Below are positions 1 through 7,020 of a stretch of DNA of 31,510 bases, piece by piece. How positions within the stretch are numbered: position 1 is the stretch's first letter; every line of letters starts with the position of its first letter. The position numbers and the translations under genes were made by a program. The notes under the pieces were generated by a model. That model saw only the letters and a program-made list of their open reading frames with translations. It was not told the origin of the DNA and did not search any database. The stretch is from Phascolarctobacterium_A succinatutens_B (lineage in GTDB: Bacteria; Bacillota; Negativicutes; Acidaminococcales; Acidaminococcaceae). The DNA is taken from the NCBI RefSeq assembly GCF_958453765.1, contig NZ_CAUDZA010000028.1, positions 1 through 31,510 on the forward strand. Direction: 5' to 3'.

Positions 1-64
1 AATATATTCCTCCAAAAAATAACTTGCAGGCATTGTAAGCCTTGCTGTTCATTTGATTTTATCA
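1..64 (-). other. Leader of a gene lying beyond the window edge
   Basis: Downstream of the binding-protein gene, the minus strand carries a Shine-Dalgarno-like GGAGGAA at 13..7. A start codon would be expected at or just past position 1. An ATG at 52..50 is also open to the window edge but has no ribosome site. By analogy with receptor/binding-protein operons, the next gene is probably the FecCD/BtuC-type permease. That is inference, because none of its coding sequence is visible with certainty. Confidence 0.4.
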
Positions 65-1030
65 TTATTGAGGAGGGTTGGCAAGTAAGCATTGCTTAAT
101 ATACTTCAACGTTCCTAACAAATCACTGCCTGGAGCTACTATCTGCTTATAAGCTATAGGATAAACCTGACCACTTGCTACTGCCGGTAAATGCTTATAC
201 AGGGGATTATGCAGTTGTGCTAGCGCTGCTTGCTTCTGCTGTTCCCCACCATGATAAACAATAAAGATTTTAGCAACCTGCATTTCCATCATTTCTTCCT
301 GACTGATGAAGGGAGCACTGTAACTCACTAACGAACAACCATAATGACGAATTATATCTCCACATAAAAGATCATTACCAAAGACTTCTATATTGCCATT
401 GAGAAATTCTACAAACAAAACCTTTTGTGCCGGTATTTTCTCAACAGCCTGCAATTCTGCATCAATCCGTTGGATTATATCCTGCGCCTGTTGCTGCTTT
501 CCTAGTGCAAGTCCCATATTGCTGATAAACCTTTTCTCACTGGCAATGGTACAGGCAGGAAATCTTCCCTTCGCCGGTACAGGTCCTGATGCATCCTGAA
601 TGTATGCTGGTATTCCATTAGCTATCCAGCTTGACGTATCACCTAATTGATTATCTGCAAAATACCTGCGCCACCCAAGAATAAAATCCGGTTGTAGTGC
701 TACAGCAGCCTCCAGCTGCAGAGGCTGCGTATAAATTCTAGTATTTGGCAAAAGAGCTTGCAGACGTCCTTTATCTTCAGCTTCCGTCAGAACAGCTGCT
801 GTAATTTTATCACCAGCACCCAAAGCCACTAAGGTTTCAACTCCGCTATTACCGCACACTAAAATACGTTGTGGTACTTGTTTAAATATAACCTTCTGTT
901 CATCTCCAAAAAAATTATAATTGTTTACACTAATATTTTGCCGGTCGCTACTTTTATCTTGCTGAGGTCCGCAAGCTACGCATCCCAAGCAGAATAGCAA
1001 CAAACAAAAGCACCAGAATAATTTCTTCAT
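65..1030 (-). CDS. ABC transporter substrate-binding lipoprotein (FecB/BtuF-like)
   Basis: A 321-residue cluster A-3-type periplasmic binding protein of the kind that carries ferric siderophores, haem or cobalamin to an inner-membrane permease. The N-terminus is a lipoprotein signal: two lysines, a hydrophobic stretch, then cysteines at 17 and 20, either of which could be lipidated. After it come the family features: PQRILVCGNSGVETLVALG near residue 53, a QPDFILGW motif near 113, and a long linking helix around 165-200. There is no TMPA- or cobalamin-specific signature that I can read, so the ligand is open. It starts 4 nt after the receptor stop codon, with a poor ribosome site, which suggests translational coupling to the receptor. 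Permease and ATPase genes are expected off-window. Confidence 0.85.
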   Translation of the reverse strand: MKKLFWCFCLLLFCLGCVACGPQQDKSSDRQNISVNNYNFFGDEQKVIFKQVPQRILVCGNSGVETLVALGAGDKITAAVLTEAEDKGRLQALLPNTRIYTQPLQLEAAVALQPDFILGWRRYFADNQLGDTSSWIANGIPAYIQDASGPVPAKGRFPACTIASEKRFISNMGLALGKQQQAQDIIQRIDAELQAVEKIPAQKVLFVEFLNGNIEVFGNDLLCGDIIRHYGCSLVSYSAPFISQEEMMEMQVAKIFIVYHGGEQQKQAALAQLHNPLYKHLPAVASGQVYPIAYKQIVAPGSDLLGTLKYIKQCLLANPPQ

Positions 1031-1034
1031 AGGC

Positions 1035-2969
1035 TTAGAAATTATAATTCAATCCTACCAGGAATGTTCTTCCTTGTGTATAATACAAACCATCTGGATC
1101 AGTCAAATCTCTACGATTAAAGATATTATTGATATCCAGTGTCAATGTTGCGTTAGCAAAAACCTCATGGCCGACATGCAGATTAGAAAGCAGAATCGGC
1201 TTCACATCTGTTTGCTTGCTGTTGTTTACACGACCACCCATATAGCTCAGATTCAAAGATGCATTAGTCTTATCGTGCTGATAATCAATTGATGTCATCA
1301 CCTGATACTTGCCCAATACATCCTTCCAAGGTGCTGTATTTGTGGTTTTGTTTTGCGGCTTGCTATAAATACCGCCAACAGTCCAAGTAAGATTTTCATC
1401 AAGCTGATTGGTGTAGCTTAATTCTATACCAGTATTTTTATATTTGGCAGCATTATAGGACTGAGAAAGACCATTAACCTTTCTGCTTGTAATCTGATCA
1501 TCTAAGTCAATATGGAAAACTGCAGCCTTAAACTGTTCTTTACCATTATCATGCTTATAGCCTGCTTCGTAATTCCAGCCATATTCCGGTTTTAAATCCG
1601 GGTTTTGCAATATTACGCCACTAGAATAATACAGTTGGCGGAATGTAGGCATTCTAAAAGAACGTCCGGCATTTGCATAAAGTGAATTTTCCTTATCAAG
1701 CTTTGTTAAAATCTGCAATTGCGGTAAGAATGCATTATAATTACCCGCATCAGAACGGATTAAGTCTTCACGCATACTTAAAACAACATCAGTTGCATCA
1801 CTCAGCTTACGGTCATATTGTCCATAGAAGGAATAACCATTTAAGCTATAACTGCCAAAGCGCGCATAAGGTTTAAGCGCACTGCTGCTATTGCCAAACG
1901 AAGCAAATTTTTGATTTTCATCTACATAAAGCTCGCGTTTTGTATTAAAGCCAAGCAAAACCTTTTCTTTATCATTTTGCCAAACCTTCTTTAAATCAGC
2001 GCCATAGTTTTTATGGTCACTACGCTCCCATTCCAGATTATCAGGTCTTACAATATAATAATCCGGATTGCGGATAATACGCTCATTATAGTACGCCGTA
2101 GCATCAAAACCATTTTGGTCATTAAAATGCAGTTGCGCAAAATGCTCACGATCATCATAATCAAAATGCTGCAATTTGCTATTATCAGCACCAAGATAAT
2201 CGATAGTATATTTTTTCTTGTCAAACATGTAATTTAAGCTTAATTTATCATCAAACTTATAGCATACACCAATGTGATCCTTCTTACTATCACCGAAGCC
2301 TGTATAATAAGGCACGCTTACACCATTGATTTTCTTTGTTCCTTGCTTTTGAGATAAAATACCTGTTTCGCCCATTTCATTTCGACCCAAAGTAATACCT
2401 AACTTACCTGCGCCAATTGTCGCACTATAATTACGTTGTCCCTTGTTGCCAGCAGCAATATGAAGGCTGTTTTTATATTCAGATTTAGTTATTACATTGA
2501 TTACGCCGCCATATGCTTCACTGCCATAAAGCACAGCGCCGCCACCTTTAACTACTTCTACCTTTTCTACAGCTTCCAAATTCAACATATCCAAATGGCT
2601 TACATTATTAAAACTTGCAGGTACACCATTAATCAAAACCAAAGTCCCGCCTTTAATGCCGCGCAGACTCAAGGTGCTGTTACCGGTAATAAAGCTTTGG
2701 TCATGCGGTCCCATCTGAGTAAAATATACGCCAGCAGTATACTTCAGTGCGTTAGCTACATCGCTTGCGCCTGTCTTCTTCAATTCCTCGCCAGAATAAA
2801 CAGTTACATCAGCAGGTGTTTCCAAATTAGATTTTTCGTAACCCAAAGCAGTAACATTCATGCCAGGCAAGCTGTATTCCTGCAAAGCTTCTGTTTGTGC
2901 TGCAGCATTTCCAGTTGCCAATATACTTAATCCAAGTAACAAATTTAGGGGAATCATTCTTTTCATCAT
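1035..2969 (-). CDS. TonB-dependent outer-membrane receptor (BtuB/siderophore-receptor type)
   Basis: A 644-residue outer-membrane beta-barrel receptor that imports a scarce ligand using TonB energy. A signal peptide covers about residues 1-24 (cleavage near GNAAA/QTEA). A TonB-box-like segment (SLPGMNVTALG) follows. The plug domain at about 43-160 shows LRGIKGGTLVLINGVPAS and VEKVEVVKGGGAVLYGSEAY. The remainder is an aromatic-rich barrel ending in a terminal Phe (LVGLNYNF), as expected for Bam-inserted proteins. SD GGAG at 2980-2983 supports the ATG at 2969. It is the first gene of an operon with the binding lipoprotein. A Fur-like dyad over the transcription start suggests iron or haem, and no cobalamin riboswitch is present in the leader. 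Confidence 0.92.
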   Translation of the reverse strand: MMKRMIPLNLLLGLSILATGNAAAQTEALQEYSLPGMNVTALGYEKSNLETPADVTVYSGEELKKTGASDVANALKYTAGVYFTQMGPHDQSFITGNSTLSLRGIKGGTLVLINGVPASFNNVSHLDMLNLEAVEKVEVVKGGGAVLYGSEAYGGVINVITKSEYKNSLHIAAGNKGQRNYSATIGAGKLGITLGRNEMGETGILSQKQGTKKINGVSVPYYTGFGDSKKDHIGVCYKFDDKLSLNYMFDKKKYTIDYLGADNSKLQHFDYDDREHFAQLHFNDQNGFDATAYYNERIIRNPDYYIVRPDNLEWERSDHKNYGADLKKVWQNDKEKVLLGFNTKRELYVDENQKFASFGNSSSALKPYARFGSYSLNGYSFYGQYDRKLSDATDVVLSMREDLIRSDAGNYNAFLPQLQILTKLDKENSLYANAGRSFRMPTFRQLYYSSGVILQNPDLKPEYGWNYEAGYKHDNGKEQFKAAVFHIDLDDQITSRKVNGLSQSYNAAKYKNTGIELSYTNQLDENLTWTVGGIYSKPQNKTTNTAPWKDVLGKYQVMTSIDYQHDKTNASLNLSYMGGRVNNSKQTDVKPILLSNLHVGHEVFANATLTLDINNIFNRRDLTDPDGLYYTQGRTFLVGLNYNF

Positions 2970-3007
2970 AGTTTACTCGCTCCTTTACTAAATCATACCC
3001 AAAAAAC

Positions 3008-3022
3008 TAATGCAAATCATTA
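3008..3022. promoter_or_regulatory. Fur-like operator dyad
   Basis: TAATG-CAAAT-CATTA is a perfect 5-bp inverted repeat with a 5-bp centre. Aligned to the 19-bp Fur consensus it matches about 12 positions. It lies just downstream of the -10 box of the receptor promoter, where a bound repressor would block initiation. Assignment to Fur is inference. It could also bind another Fur-family or unrelated repressor. Confidence 0.45.
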
Positions 3023-3030
3023 CGATAAAG

Positions 3031-3059
3031 ATTATATAATTACTTGCTTTAAAGTGCAA
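3031..3059 (-). promoter_or_regulatory. Sigma-70 promoter of the receptor/binding-protein operon
   Basis: On the minus strand a -35 TTGCAC (3059-3054) and a perfect -10 TATAAT (3036-3031) are separated by 17 bp. Transcription would start near 3024, inside the adjacent Fur-like dyad, giving a leader of about 55 nt. Confidence 0.75.
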
Positions 3060-3098
3060 TGATTAACAGCAAATTCTTGGACTCTTTTTTTCGAAAAG

Positions 3099-3133
3099 AA
3101 AAAACGGCTTAAAGCATTATTTTAAGCCGTTTT
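3099..3133 (-). terminator. Rho-independent terminator of the AAA+ ATPase gene
   Basis: A perfect 13-bp stem (AAAACGGCTTAAA at 3101-3113 and its complement at 3121-3133) with a 7-nt loop. On the minus strand it is followed by a T run, so it fits termination of the ATPase transcript before the receptor promoter. Confidence 0.8.
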
Positions 3134-3147
3134 CATTACTCAACTCA

Positions 3148-3198
3148 TAAGTAGAATAGAGCAAGTGGTCTAAATAAATTCTCACTCTATTCTACTTA
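3148..3198 (-). repeat. Long-armed inverted repeat after the ATPase stop codon
   Basis: Arms of 14 bp at 3148-3161 and 3185-3198 (TAAGTAGAATAGAG and its complement) are separated by 23 nt, 10 nt past the stop codon. There is no T tract directly after it. The conventional terminator lies 15 bp further on. It may be an mRNA 3'-end stabiliser or a remnant of an element end. I cannot choose between these. Confidence 0.5.
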
Positions 3199-3207
3199 CG
3201 TTTAGAT

Positions 3208-4572
3208 TTATTTAAAGTAAAACAACGATACCAATCTGACTTCCTTAGTCCGCGCTGCATATCCTAAAGCTCTATCAGTAAAGCCGCGTCTTGAAAAAAC
3301 AATATAATAATTACTACGGCCTGTTTTGTCCGCATATTCTCCTTGTAGCTGTTTTATTAACGGAACATCAACCTTACTTTTTTCCCATACGCATTGCATA
3401 AAGCCAGCACTATTTTTATCATAAGCAATCAAGCGAATTTGTTCTGCTGCACAATTATCTTTTGGCCAAAGATAACCAAATTGCATAAATTTATGAAAAT
3501 CACCACGTTCACGTAACGTAAAACAATACTGTCGACATATTTCTAAAAAAAGCACCTTTGCGTAATCATCTAAAAACGGCAGTACCTTCGTACGTAATAA
3601 ATAGTTTCCACATCCCATAGCTATACTGCTTAAAAATGGATAAACAAAGCGATACCAAAAAGTAAGCATAGAATCAGATAATATATAACACGTCGTTTTT
3701 TGCTGCTTACCAAGCTTTGCTTCTACAAGCGGTACAAGCTTTTTCAGTAAACCTTTTTCTACCAATACGCCAACATACTTCGAAGTCTTATTATTAGGCA
3801 TACCAACAGCCTCTGCTATCTCCTTCATATGTATTGCGCCACAAGCAACTGAACATAATATTGCATGATAAATATGCGGCTGACGAAAATTCAATACTAA
3901 AATCTGCTCTGCAACATGCAGTAATGAAGCTGTGGGACTAAAGAATAAATTATACAGGTTATCTTTAAAGCTTAGTGTGCTATCTATAAGCTGCAAATAG
4001 CCTGGTTTTCCTCCGGTTACTCCATAAAGCAACACTTTTTCTTCATTGCTAAACGGAATTAAACAAGGCAGAACATCTTCATAATTTAATGACTGCAAAA
4101 ATATTTGAGATAGTGGCAATTTACTTTTTCCTAATAAATGCAAGACATAGTCACATTCTCTTCCGCTAAATACCAGCAAAAGTCTTAATTTCTCTACCTC
4201 AGAGTGCAAGCATGCAATTATTTCAGGTAATAGCTCACTAAAACTGTTTTCCAGTTCCTGCACATCATCTATCAGTAATACTATCTTTTCTCCCTTAGCC
4301 TTTTTATAAATTAACTTAAGTATATCCTGCCAACAGCCACTGTTGCATTGAACAATGCCTTGTGCGGACAGCTCCGTGTAAAAAGCTGCCTTATTGGCAT
4401 TATTGGTACTTGCGCGTACGCAAAAATATGCTTTATGCTTGCGTCTGGCAAATTCTTGCAGTAACGCTGTTTTGCCAATACCGGCATTGCCAGTCAGGCA
4501 CACACATTTCAATTCATTACTATTATAAAGTTTTTCTAATGTAGCAAGTTCCTTTTTTCGCCCTATAAACAT
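3208..4572 (-). CDS. Archaeal-type AAA+ ATPase with DUF234 domain
   Basis: A 454-residue STAND/AAA-like ATPase of the archaeal-ATPase family (ATPase_2 plus DUF234). It opens with the characteristic FIGRKKELATLEKLY. The Walker A is GNAGIGKTALL (residues about 28-38), and a Walker B-like VLLIDDVQEL lies near 100. A winged-helix stretch around 245-285 (IAEAVGMPNNKTSKYVGVL) is followed by the DUF234 region, with SDSMLTFWYRFVYPF near 305. The last part resembles a restriction-nuclease-like fold seen in this family, but I see no clean catalytic motif. The cellular role of the family is not established. The gene is visibly AT-rich, stands alone with its own promoter and terminator, and is probably accessory. 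No convincing SD precedes the ATG. Confidence 0.85.
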   Translation of the reverse strand: MFIGRKKELATLEKLYNSNELKCVCLTGNAGIGKTALLQEFARRKHKAYFCVRASTNNANKAAFYTELSAQGIVQCNSGCWQDILKLIYKKAKGEKIVLLIDDVQELENSFSELLPEIIACLHSEVEKLRLLLVFSGRECDYVLHLLGKSKLPLSQIFLQSLNYEDVLPCLIPFSNEEKVLLYGVTGGKPGYLQLIDSTLSFKDNLYNLFFSPTASLLHVAEQILVLNFRQPHIYHAILCSVACGAIHMKEIAEAVGMPNNKTSKYVGVLVEKGLLKKLVPLVEAKLGKQQKTTCYILSDSMLTFWYRFVYPFLSSIAMGCGNYLLRTKVLPFLDDYAKVLFLEICRQYCFTLRERGDFHKFMQFGYLWPKDNCAAEQIRLIAYDKNSAGFMQCVWEKSKVDVPLIKQLQGEYADKTGRSNYYIVFSRRGFTDRALGYAARTKEVRLVSLFYFK

Positions 4573-4606
4573 AAAAACGCACCAACTCTACTCATAAGTT
4601 GCTTAT

Positions 4607-4634
4607 ATTATAACATTAAGCGACTTAATCGTAA
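4607..4634 (-). promoter_or_regulatory. Promoter of the AAA+ ATPase gene, with nested dyads
   Basis: Minus-strand TATAAT (4612-4607) lies 16 bp from a weak -35 TTACGA (4634-4629). A small palindrome (ATTAAG-CGA-CTTAAT, 4614-4628) occupies the spacer. A 7-bp inverted repeat, GCACCAA (4579-4585) and TTGGTGC (4636-4642), brackets the whole promoter. This arrangement suggests repression, possibly autoregulatory. Confidence 0.5.
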
Positions 4635-4658
4635 ATTGGTGCATTCTGTAATTTTTTC

Positions 4659-5210
4659 CTATTTTTTCTGCAGCTTAGCAACACTTTCATCAGGCATCTG
4701 CATAGCCTCAGCAACATCAGCCACGCTCATGCCTTTAGCCAGCAGGCGTTTGGCAATAGCTTCATTCAGGCTTCCCTGCTCCTGCAACTCATGCAGATAG
4801 CTTGCACGAATTGCCATAGCATCCTTTTCGACAGCAACCTTGTCACCGACAACCTGTTGAGCAATTTCATGGCAGATTTCATCCTTCAGCTTTTGGTAAT
4901 GACCATCGAGAATACGGGTATCTGCAGGTGTGTGATTAACATAGCTTGCTCTGATAGGCATTTCATCATTCTCATTAGTGCTTTTATTGTGTAAAAGATA
5001 CGCTCCCAGCTCATGTAAAACTTCTTCTTTTAAGGCTTGATAATGTGCATCTATAATACCGTAATCATCCATGTTATAATTCACGAAGCTTGACCTTATC
5101 GGCATTTCTGCATTTTCTGTATGCAGCTTGCTGCCGAGCAGACGCTCAACTATTCCTTTACGAATCTCGTTTTTCACTTCTTGTTGATTTTTCTTAAACT
5201 CTTCAGCCAT
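4659..5210 (-). CDS. Protein of three exact-period 48-residue repeats, unknown function
   Basis: A 183-residue soluble, charged protein that I do not recognise. Three tandem units of exactly 48 residues can be seen. The motif [AD]xM[PA]IR[SA]S[FY] recurs at residues 36, 84 and 132 (on the first Met), and a helical stretch Q-x-[VL]K-x-E-[IV] recurs at 10, 58 and 106. No insertions break the register, so the units arose by duplication. The C-terminal 33 residues (RLLAKGMSVADVAEAM) look like the helix-turn-helix-like tail common in Rpn/PD-(D/E)XK transposase-like proteins, but no nuclease domain is present. There is no signal peptide or membrane segment. SD AAAGGAGG 8 nt before the ATG supports the start. 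The gene is monocistronic, with a good promoter. Confidence 0.75.
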   Translation of the reverse strand: MAEEFKKNQQEVKNEIRKGIVERLLGSKLHTENAEMPIRSSFVNYNMDDYGIIDAHYQALKEEVLHELGAYLLHNKSTNENDEMPIRASYVNHTPADTRILDGHYQKLKDEICHEIAQQVVGDKVAVEKDAMAIRASYLHELQEQGSLNEAIAKRLLAKGMSVADVAEAMQMPDESVAKLQKK

Positions 5211-5323
5211 AATATAAGCCTCCTTTTGACATCAGCAGCTATCATAACTGCTTTTGCGCTCCAAGACAATAGTCTTCAAAGCAATTAATTATATATATCA
5301 TTTAACTACTTTTTTCATCTGCT

Positions 5324-5352
5324 ATTCTAGCACCATTCTTAATTGATTGCAA
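5324..5352 (-). promoter_or_regulatory. Promoter of the repeat-protein gene
   Basis: On the minus strand, TTGCAA (5352-5347) and TAGAAT (5329-5324) are separated by 17 bp. The leader to the ATG at 5210 is about 105 nt, with no recognised riboswitch. Confidence 0.6.
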
Positions 5353-5388
5353 GAAAATTTAAGAATACATCTTTATTGTATTTAAAAC

Positions 5389-5420
5389 AAAAAAACTGCA
5401 GGCAGAACTTCTGCCCACAG
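5389..5420 (-). terminator. Terminator of the receptor/polyferredoxin operon
   Basis: A 10-bp stem (5396-5405 with 5411-5420, two G-U pairs) and a 5-nt loop are followed on the minus strand by seven Ts. It lies 13 nt past the stop codon of the last gene and closes the operon that begins at the second receptor. Confidence 0.85.
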
Positions 5421-5433
5421 CTTAAAAAACATA

Positions 5434-5931
5434 TTAATCTCTTTTCACCCGCGAATTGATTACGTCAACAACAACAGTTCCATACAAGCCCTGTGCATCA
5501 TAAAACTTGATTTTTCCCTGCTGCACATGGCGCTGCTTCAGCTGCTCCGGTGAAAAATAAAGCTCCGCACTCACTGACATCTGTCCCTTGTACTGCTTTA
5601 TCATCTCATCAGGCTGCAGCTTGCGCCACAAACCCTTTTTGCTGCTGCGCGACAGCAGCAACTGCAGGCCCTCGCCCTCGCAGCGCAGCTGCGCTTGCTT
5701 ATCCTCCGGCAGCAGGCGTAAATATAAGGTATAGATATTGGGCTGCAGCAGATATTTCAGCTCGCCCTCCTTACCCAGGTCTATCCGGCAATGCACCTCC
5801 TGCCCCCGTGCCAGCTTAGCACGGAAATAGTGCTTGTCGTAATTATTTTCACCGCGGAAAAACACCAGGCCTACCATTACAGCCGCCATCAGCACAAAGG
5901 CCAGTACACGCTTCAACATTTTCTTATTCAT
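5434..5931 (-). CDS. Membrane-anchored exported protein, unknown function
   Basis: 165 residues if started at the ATG at 5931. An upstream in-frame start at 5997 would overlap the preceding gene deeply and is less likely. The N-terminus (MNKKMLKRVLAFVLMAAVMV) is a signal anchor or uncleaved signal peptide. The rest is a mixed, probably beta-rich extracytoplasmic domain with two cysteines and no lipobox. I do not recognise the family. The start overlaps the stop of the Cys-rich peptide gene by 8 nt, so it is translationally coupled and almost certainly acts with the polyferredoxin and the receptor. A periplasmic partner or electron-transfer accessory is possible, but no cofactor motif supports it. 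Confidence 0.7.
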   Translation of the reverse strand: MNKKMLKRVLAFVLMAAVMVGLVFFRGENNYDKHYFRAKLARGQEVHCRIDLGKEGELKYLLQPNIYTLYLRLLPEDKQAQLRCEGEGLQLLLSRSSKKGLWRKLQPDEMIKQYKGQMSVSAELYFSPEQLKQRHVQQGKIKFYDAQGLYGTVVVDVINSRVKRD

Positions 5932-6118
5932 GCTGCACCACCCCGCCATGATAACGTTTGTAAATTGCCTTGCCTGCCAAAAGCAGTAAAGCAACAATTC
6001 CCGGCGCGCAGTTCAAGCTGCAGCTGCCGCAAATCCCTGTACAACCTGCCCCTTGCGTGGTAATGCCGCTTACAGGAATTCCCATCGCCGCAATAAAATT
6101 TATCAGCTTACTTTTCAT
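5924..6118 (-). CDS. 64-residue Cys-rich membrane peptide, candidate Fe-S ligand
   Basis: A short gene with strong support: SD GGAGG 8 nt before the ATG, and an ATGA overlap with the polyferredoxin stop. It has four cysteines at residues 26, 30, 33 and 37 (CTGICGSCSLNCAP), spaced C-x3-C-x2-C-x3-C and followed closely by Pro. That resembles a [4Fe-4S]-binding loop, although the first spacing is unusual. One hydrophobic helix follows (about residues 38-52), then a short basic tail. It is likely to place a metal or Fe-S site at the membrane surface next to the polyferredoxin. I know no named family for it. Confidence 0.75.
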   Translation of the reverse strand: MKSKLINFIAAMGIPVSGITTQGAGCTGICGSCSLNCAPGIVALLLLAGKAIYKRYHGGVVQHE

Positions 6119-6939
6119 ACGCGTTTCCTCCCGTAGCTAATAGCCTGCACCGGGCAAGCATGCTGACATACACCGCAGCAGATGCAGTTATGCTGGTTAA
6201 TCTGCGCTTTGCCATCCGCAAGCTCCGCGGATTCCATCGGGCACTTCTTTTCGCACAAACCACAGCCTATGCATTGATTTTTATCTACACGCATGCGCAG
6301 TACAAACGGCAGCTTGCAGCCTAAGGCATGCATCAGTCCCTGTGCTGCTCCTACAGGACACAAAAAATTGCAGAAGCCGCGTCCGCCTTTAGTGAAGATA
6401 CCAAAGACAAGCACCCACATAATTGCTGTCAGCAAAAGGCTTGAAGTTAACGAAATAAAATAACCTCGTGTATAATAGTTAGCCAATAAATCAAACAAAA
6501 AGAAGTTGCAATAGGAGCAAGCCAGAATGCCACCGAAGAAAGGTACTAGGCAAAAGCCTGCCAGCATTCCATAACGGATGGGGGCAATTTCTGTATAACG
6601 GTGCCAACTGATTTGAAATTTGGACGGCACCAGCTTCGAAAGATATTCGGTAAACGCTCCTGCAGGACACAGCCTGCCGCAAAAAACAGGCCCCAGGAAG
6701 AACGCTGCTGCCAAAAGCAGCAGGGTGCTAAGCATGCTGATGGGTGTCAGTCGCCAGATTATTCCGTCCAACACATGCTCTATCGGTATACGAAAGCAAA
6801 GGCCGTGAATACTTTGCGGCTGCCAGCTGCCGTAAAGCAGATAAAACAGGCAGCGTTGGAAGAGCGCCACCGGCGCATAAAACAGTACAAAGCCAAGAGC
6901 GTAACCGGTTAAACGTTTAAGGTTATATAACATAGGCAA
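6115..6939 (-). CDS. NapH/CcoG-like membrane polyferredoxin (4Fe-4S)
   Basis: A 274-residue integral membrane iron-sulfur protein that would carry electrons across or along the cytoplasmic membrane. Hydrophobic segments lie at about 12-36, 66-86, 122-150 and 160-183. Two CxxxCP motifs typical of the NapH/NosR/RdxA family are present: C87-C91-P (CGRLCPAG) and C190-C194-P (CNFLCPVG), plus a CxxC pair at 141/144. The C-terminus holds two full [4Fe-4S] ferredoxin motifs, C223/226/229/233 and C252/255/258/262. Relatives in other operons feed electrons to nitrate, nitrous-oxide or iron systems (FtrD of FtrABCD is one). No nap, nos or cco gene is nearby. The neighbours are a TonB receptor and a Cys-rich peptide, so reductive metal or cofactor uptake is the inferred role. 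SD GAGGTGAT precedes the ATG. Confidence 0.88.
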   Translation of the reverse strand: MPMLYNLKRLTGYALGFVLFYAPVALFQRCLFYLLYGSWQPQSIHGLCFRIPIEHVLDGIIWRLTPISMLSTLLLLAAAFFLGPVFCGRLCPAGAFTEYLSKLVPSKFQISWHRYTEIAPIRYGMLAGFCLVPFFGGILACSYCNFFLFDLLANYYTRGYFISLTSSLLLTAIMWVLVFGIFTKGGRGFCNFLCPVGAAQGLMHALGCKLPFVLRMRVDKNQCIGCGLCEKKCPMESAELADGKAQINQHNCICCGVCQHACPVQAISYGRKRV

Positions 6940-6952
6940 TCACCTCGATAAC

Positions 6953-6991
6953 AAATAGGGATAGGGTAATTCAAACACCCTATCCCTATTT
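6953..6991. repeat. 15-bp perfect hairpin between receptor and polyferredoxin genes
   Basis: AAATAGGGATAGGGT (6953-6967) and its exact complement (6977-6991) flank a 9-nt loop. On the operon strand it is followed by TTTGTT rather than a solid T tract, so termination would be partial at best. It may act as an attenuator or as a processing/stability hairpin that lowers polyferredoxin expression relative to the receptor. Confidence 0.65.
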
Positions 6992-7016
6992 TAAGCTATT
7001 GAAAACCGTTAAGCAA
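6988..7016 (-). promoter_or_regulatory. Possible weak internal promoter
   Basis: Minus-strand TTGCTT (7016-7011) and TAAAAT (6993-6988) have 17-bp spacing. If used, the transcript would begin at or inside the following hairpin. The hexamers are imperfect and this could be chance in AT-rich DNA. Confidence 0.25.
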
Positions 7017-7020
7017 GTAA

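Noticed and set aside
2970..3100. Cobalamin riboswitch before the first TonB receptor
   Set aside because: The leader is far too short, lacks the B12 box and shows an ordinary promoter with a Fur-like dyad.
3143..4599. ATPase gene as an inserted element with ACTCATAAGT as target-site duplication
   Set aside because: The 10-mer occurs at both ends, but there are no matching terminal inverted repeats and no transposase. In AT-rich DNA the match may be chance.
5931..5997. Upstream start for the exported protein
   Set aside because: It would overlap the Cys-rich peptide gene by about 70 nt and place 22 extra residues before a normal signal-anchor sequence.
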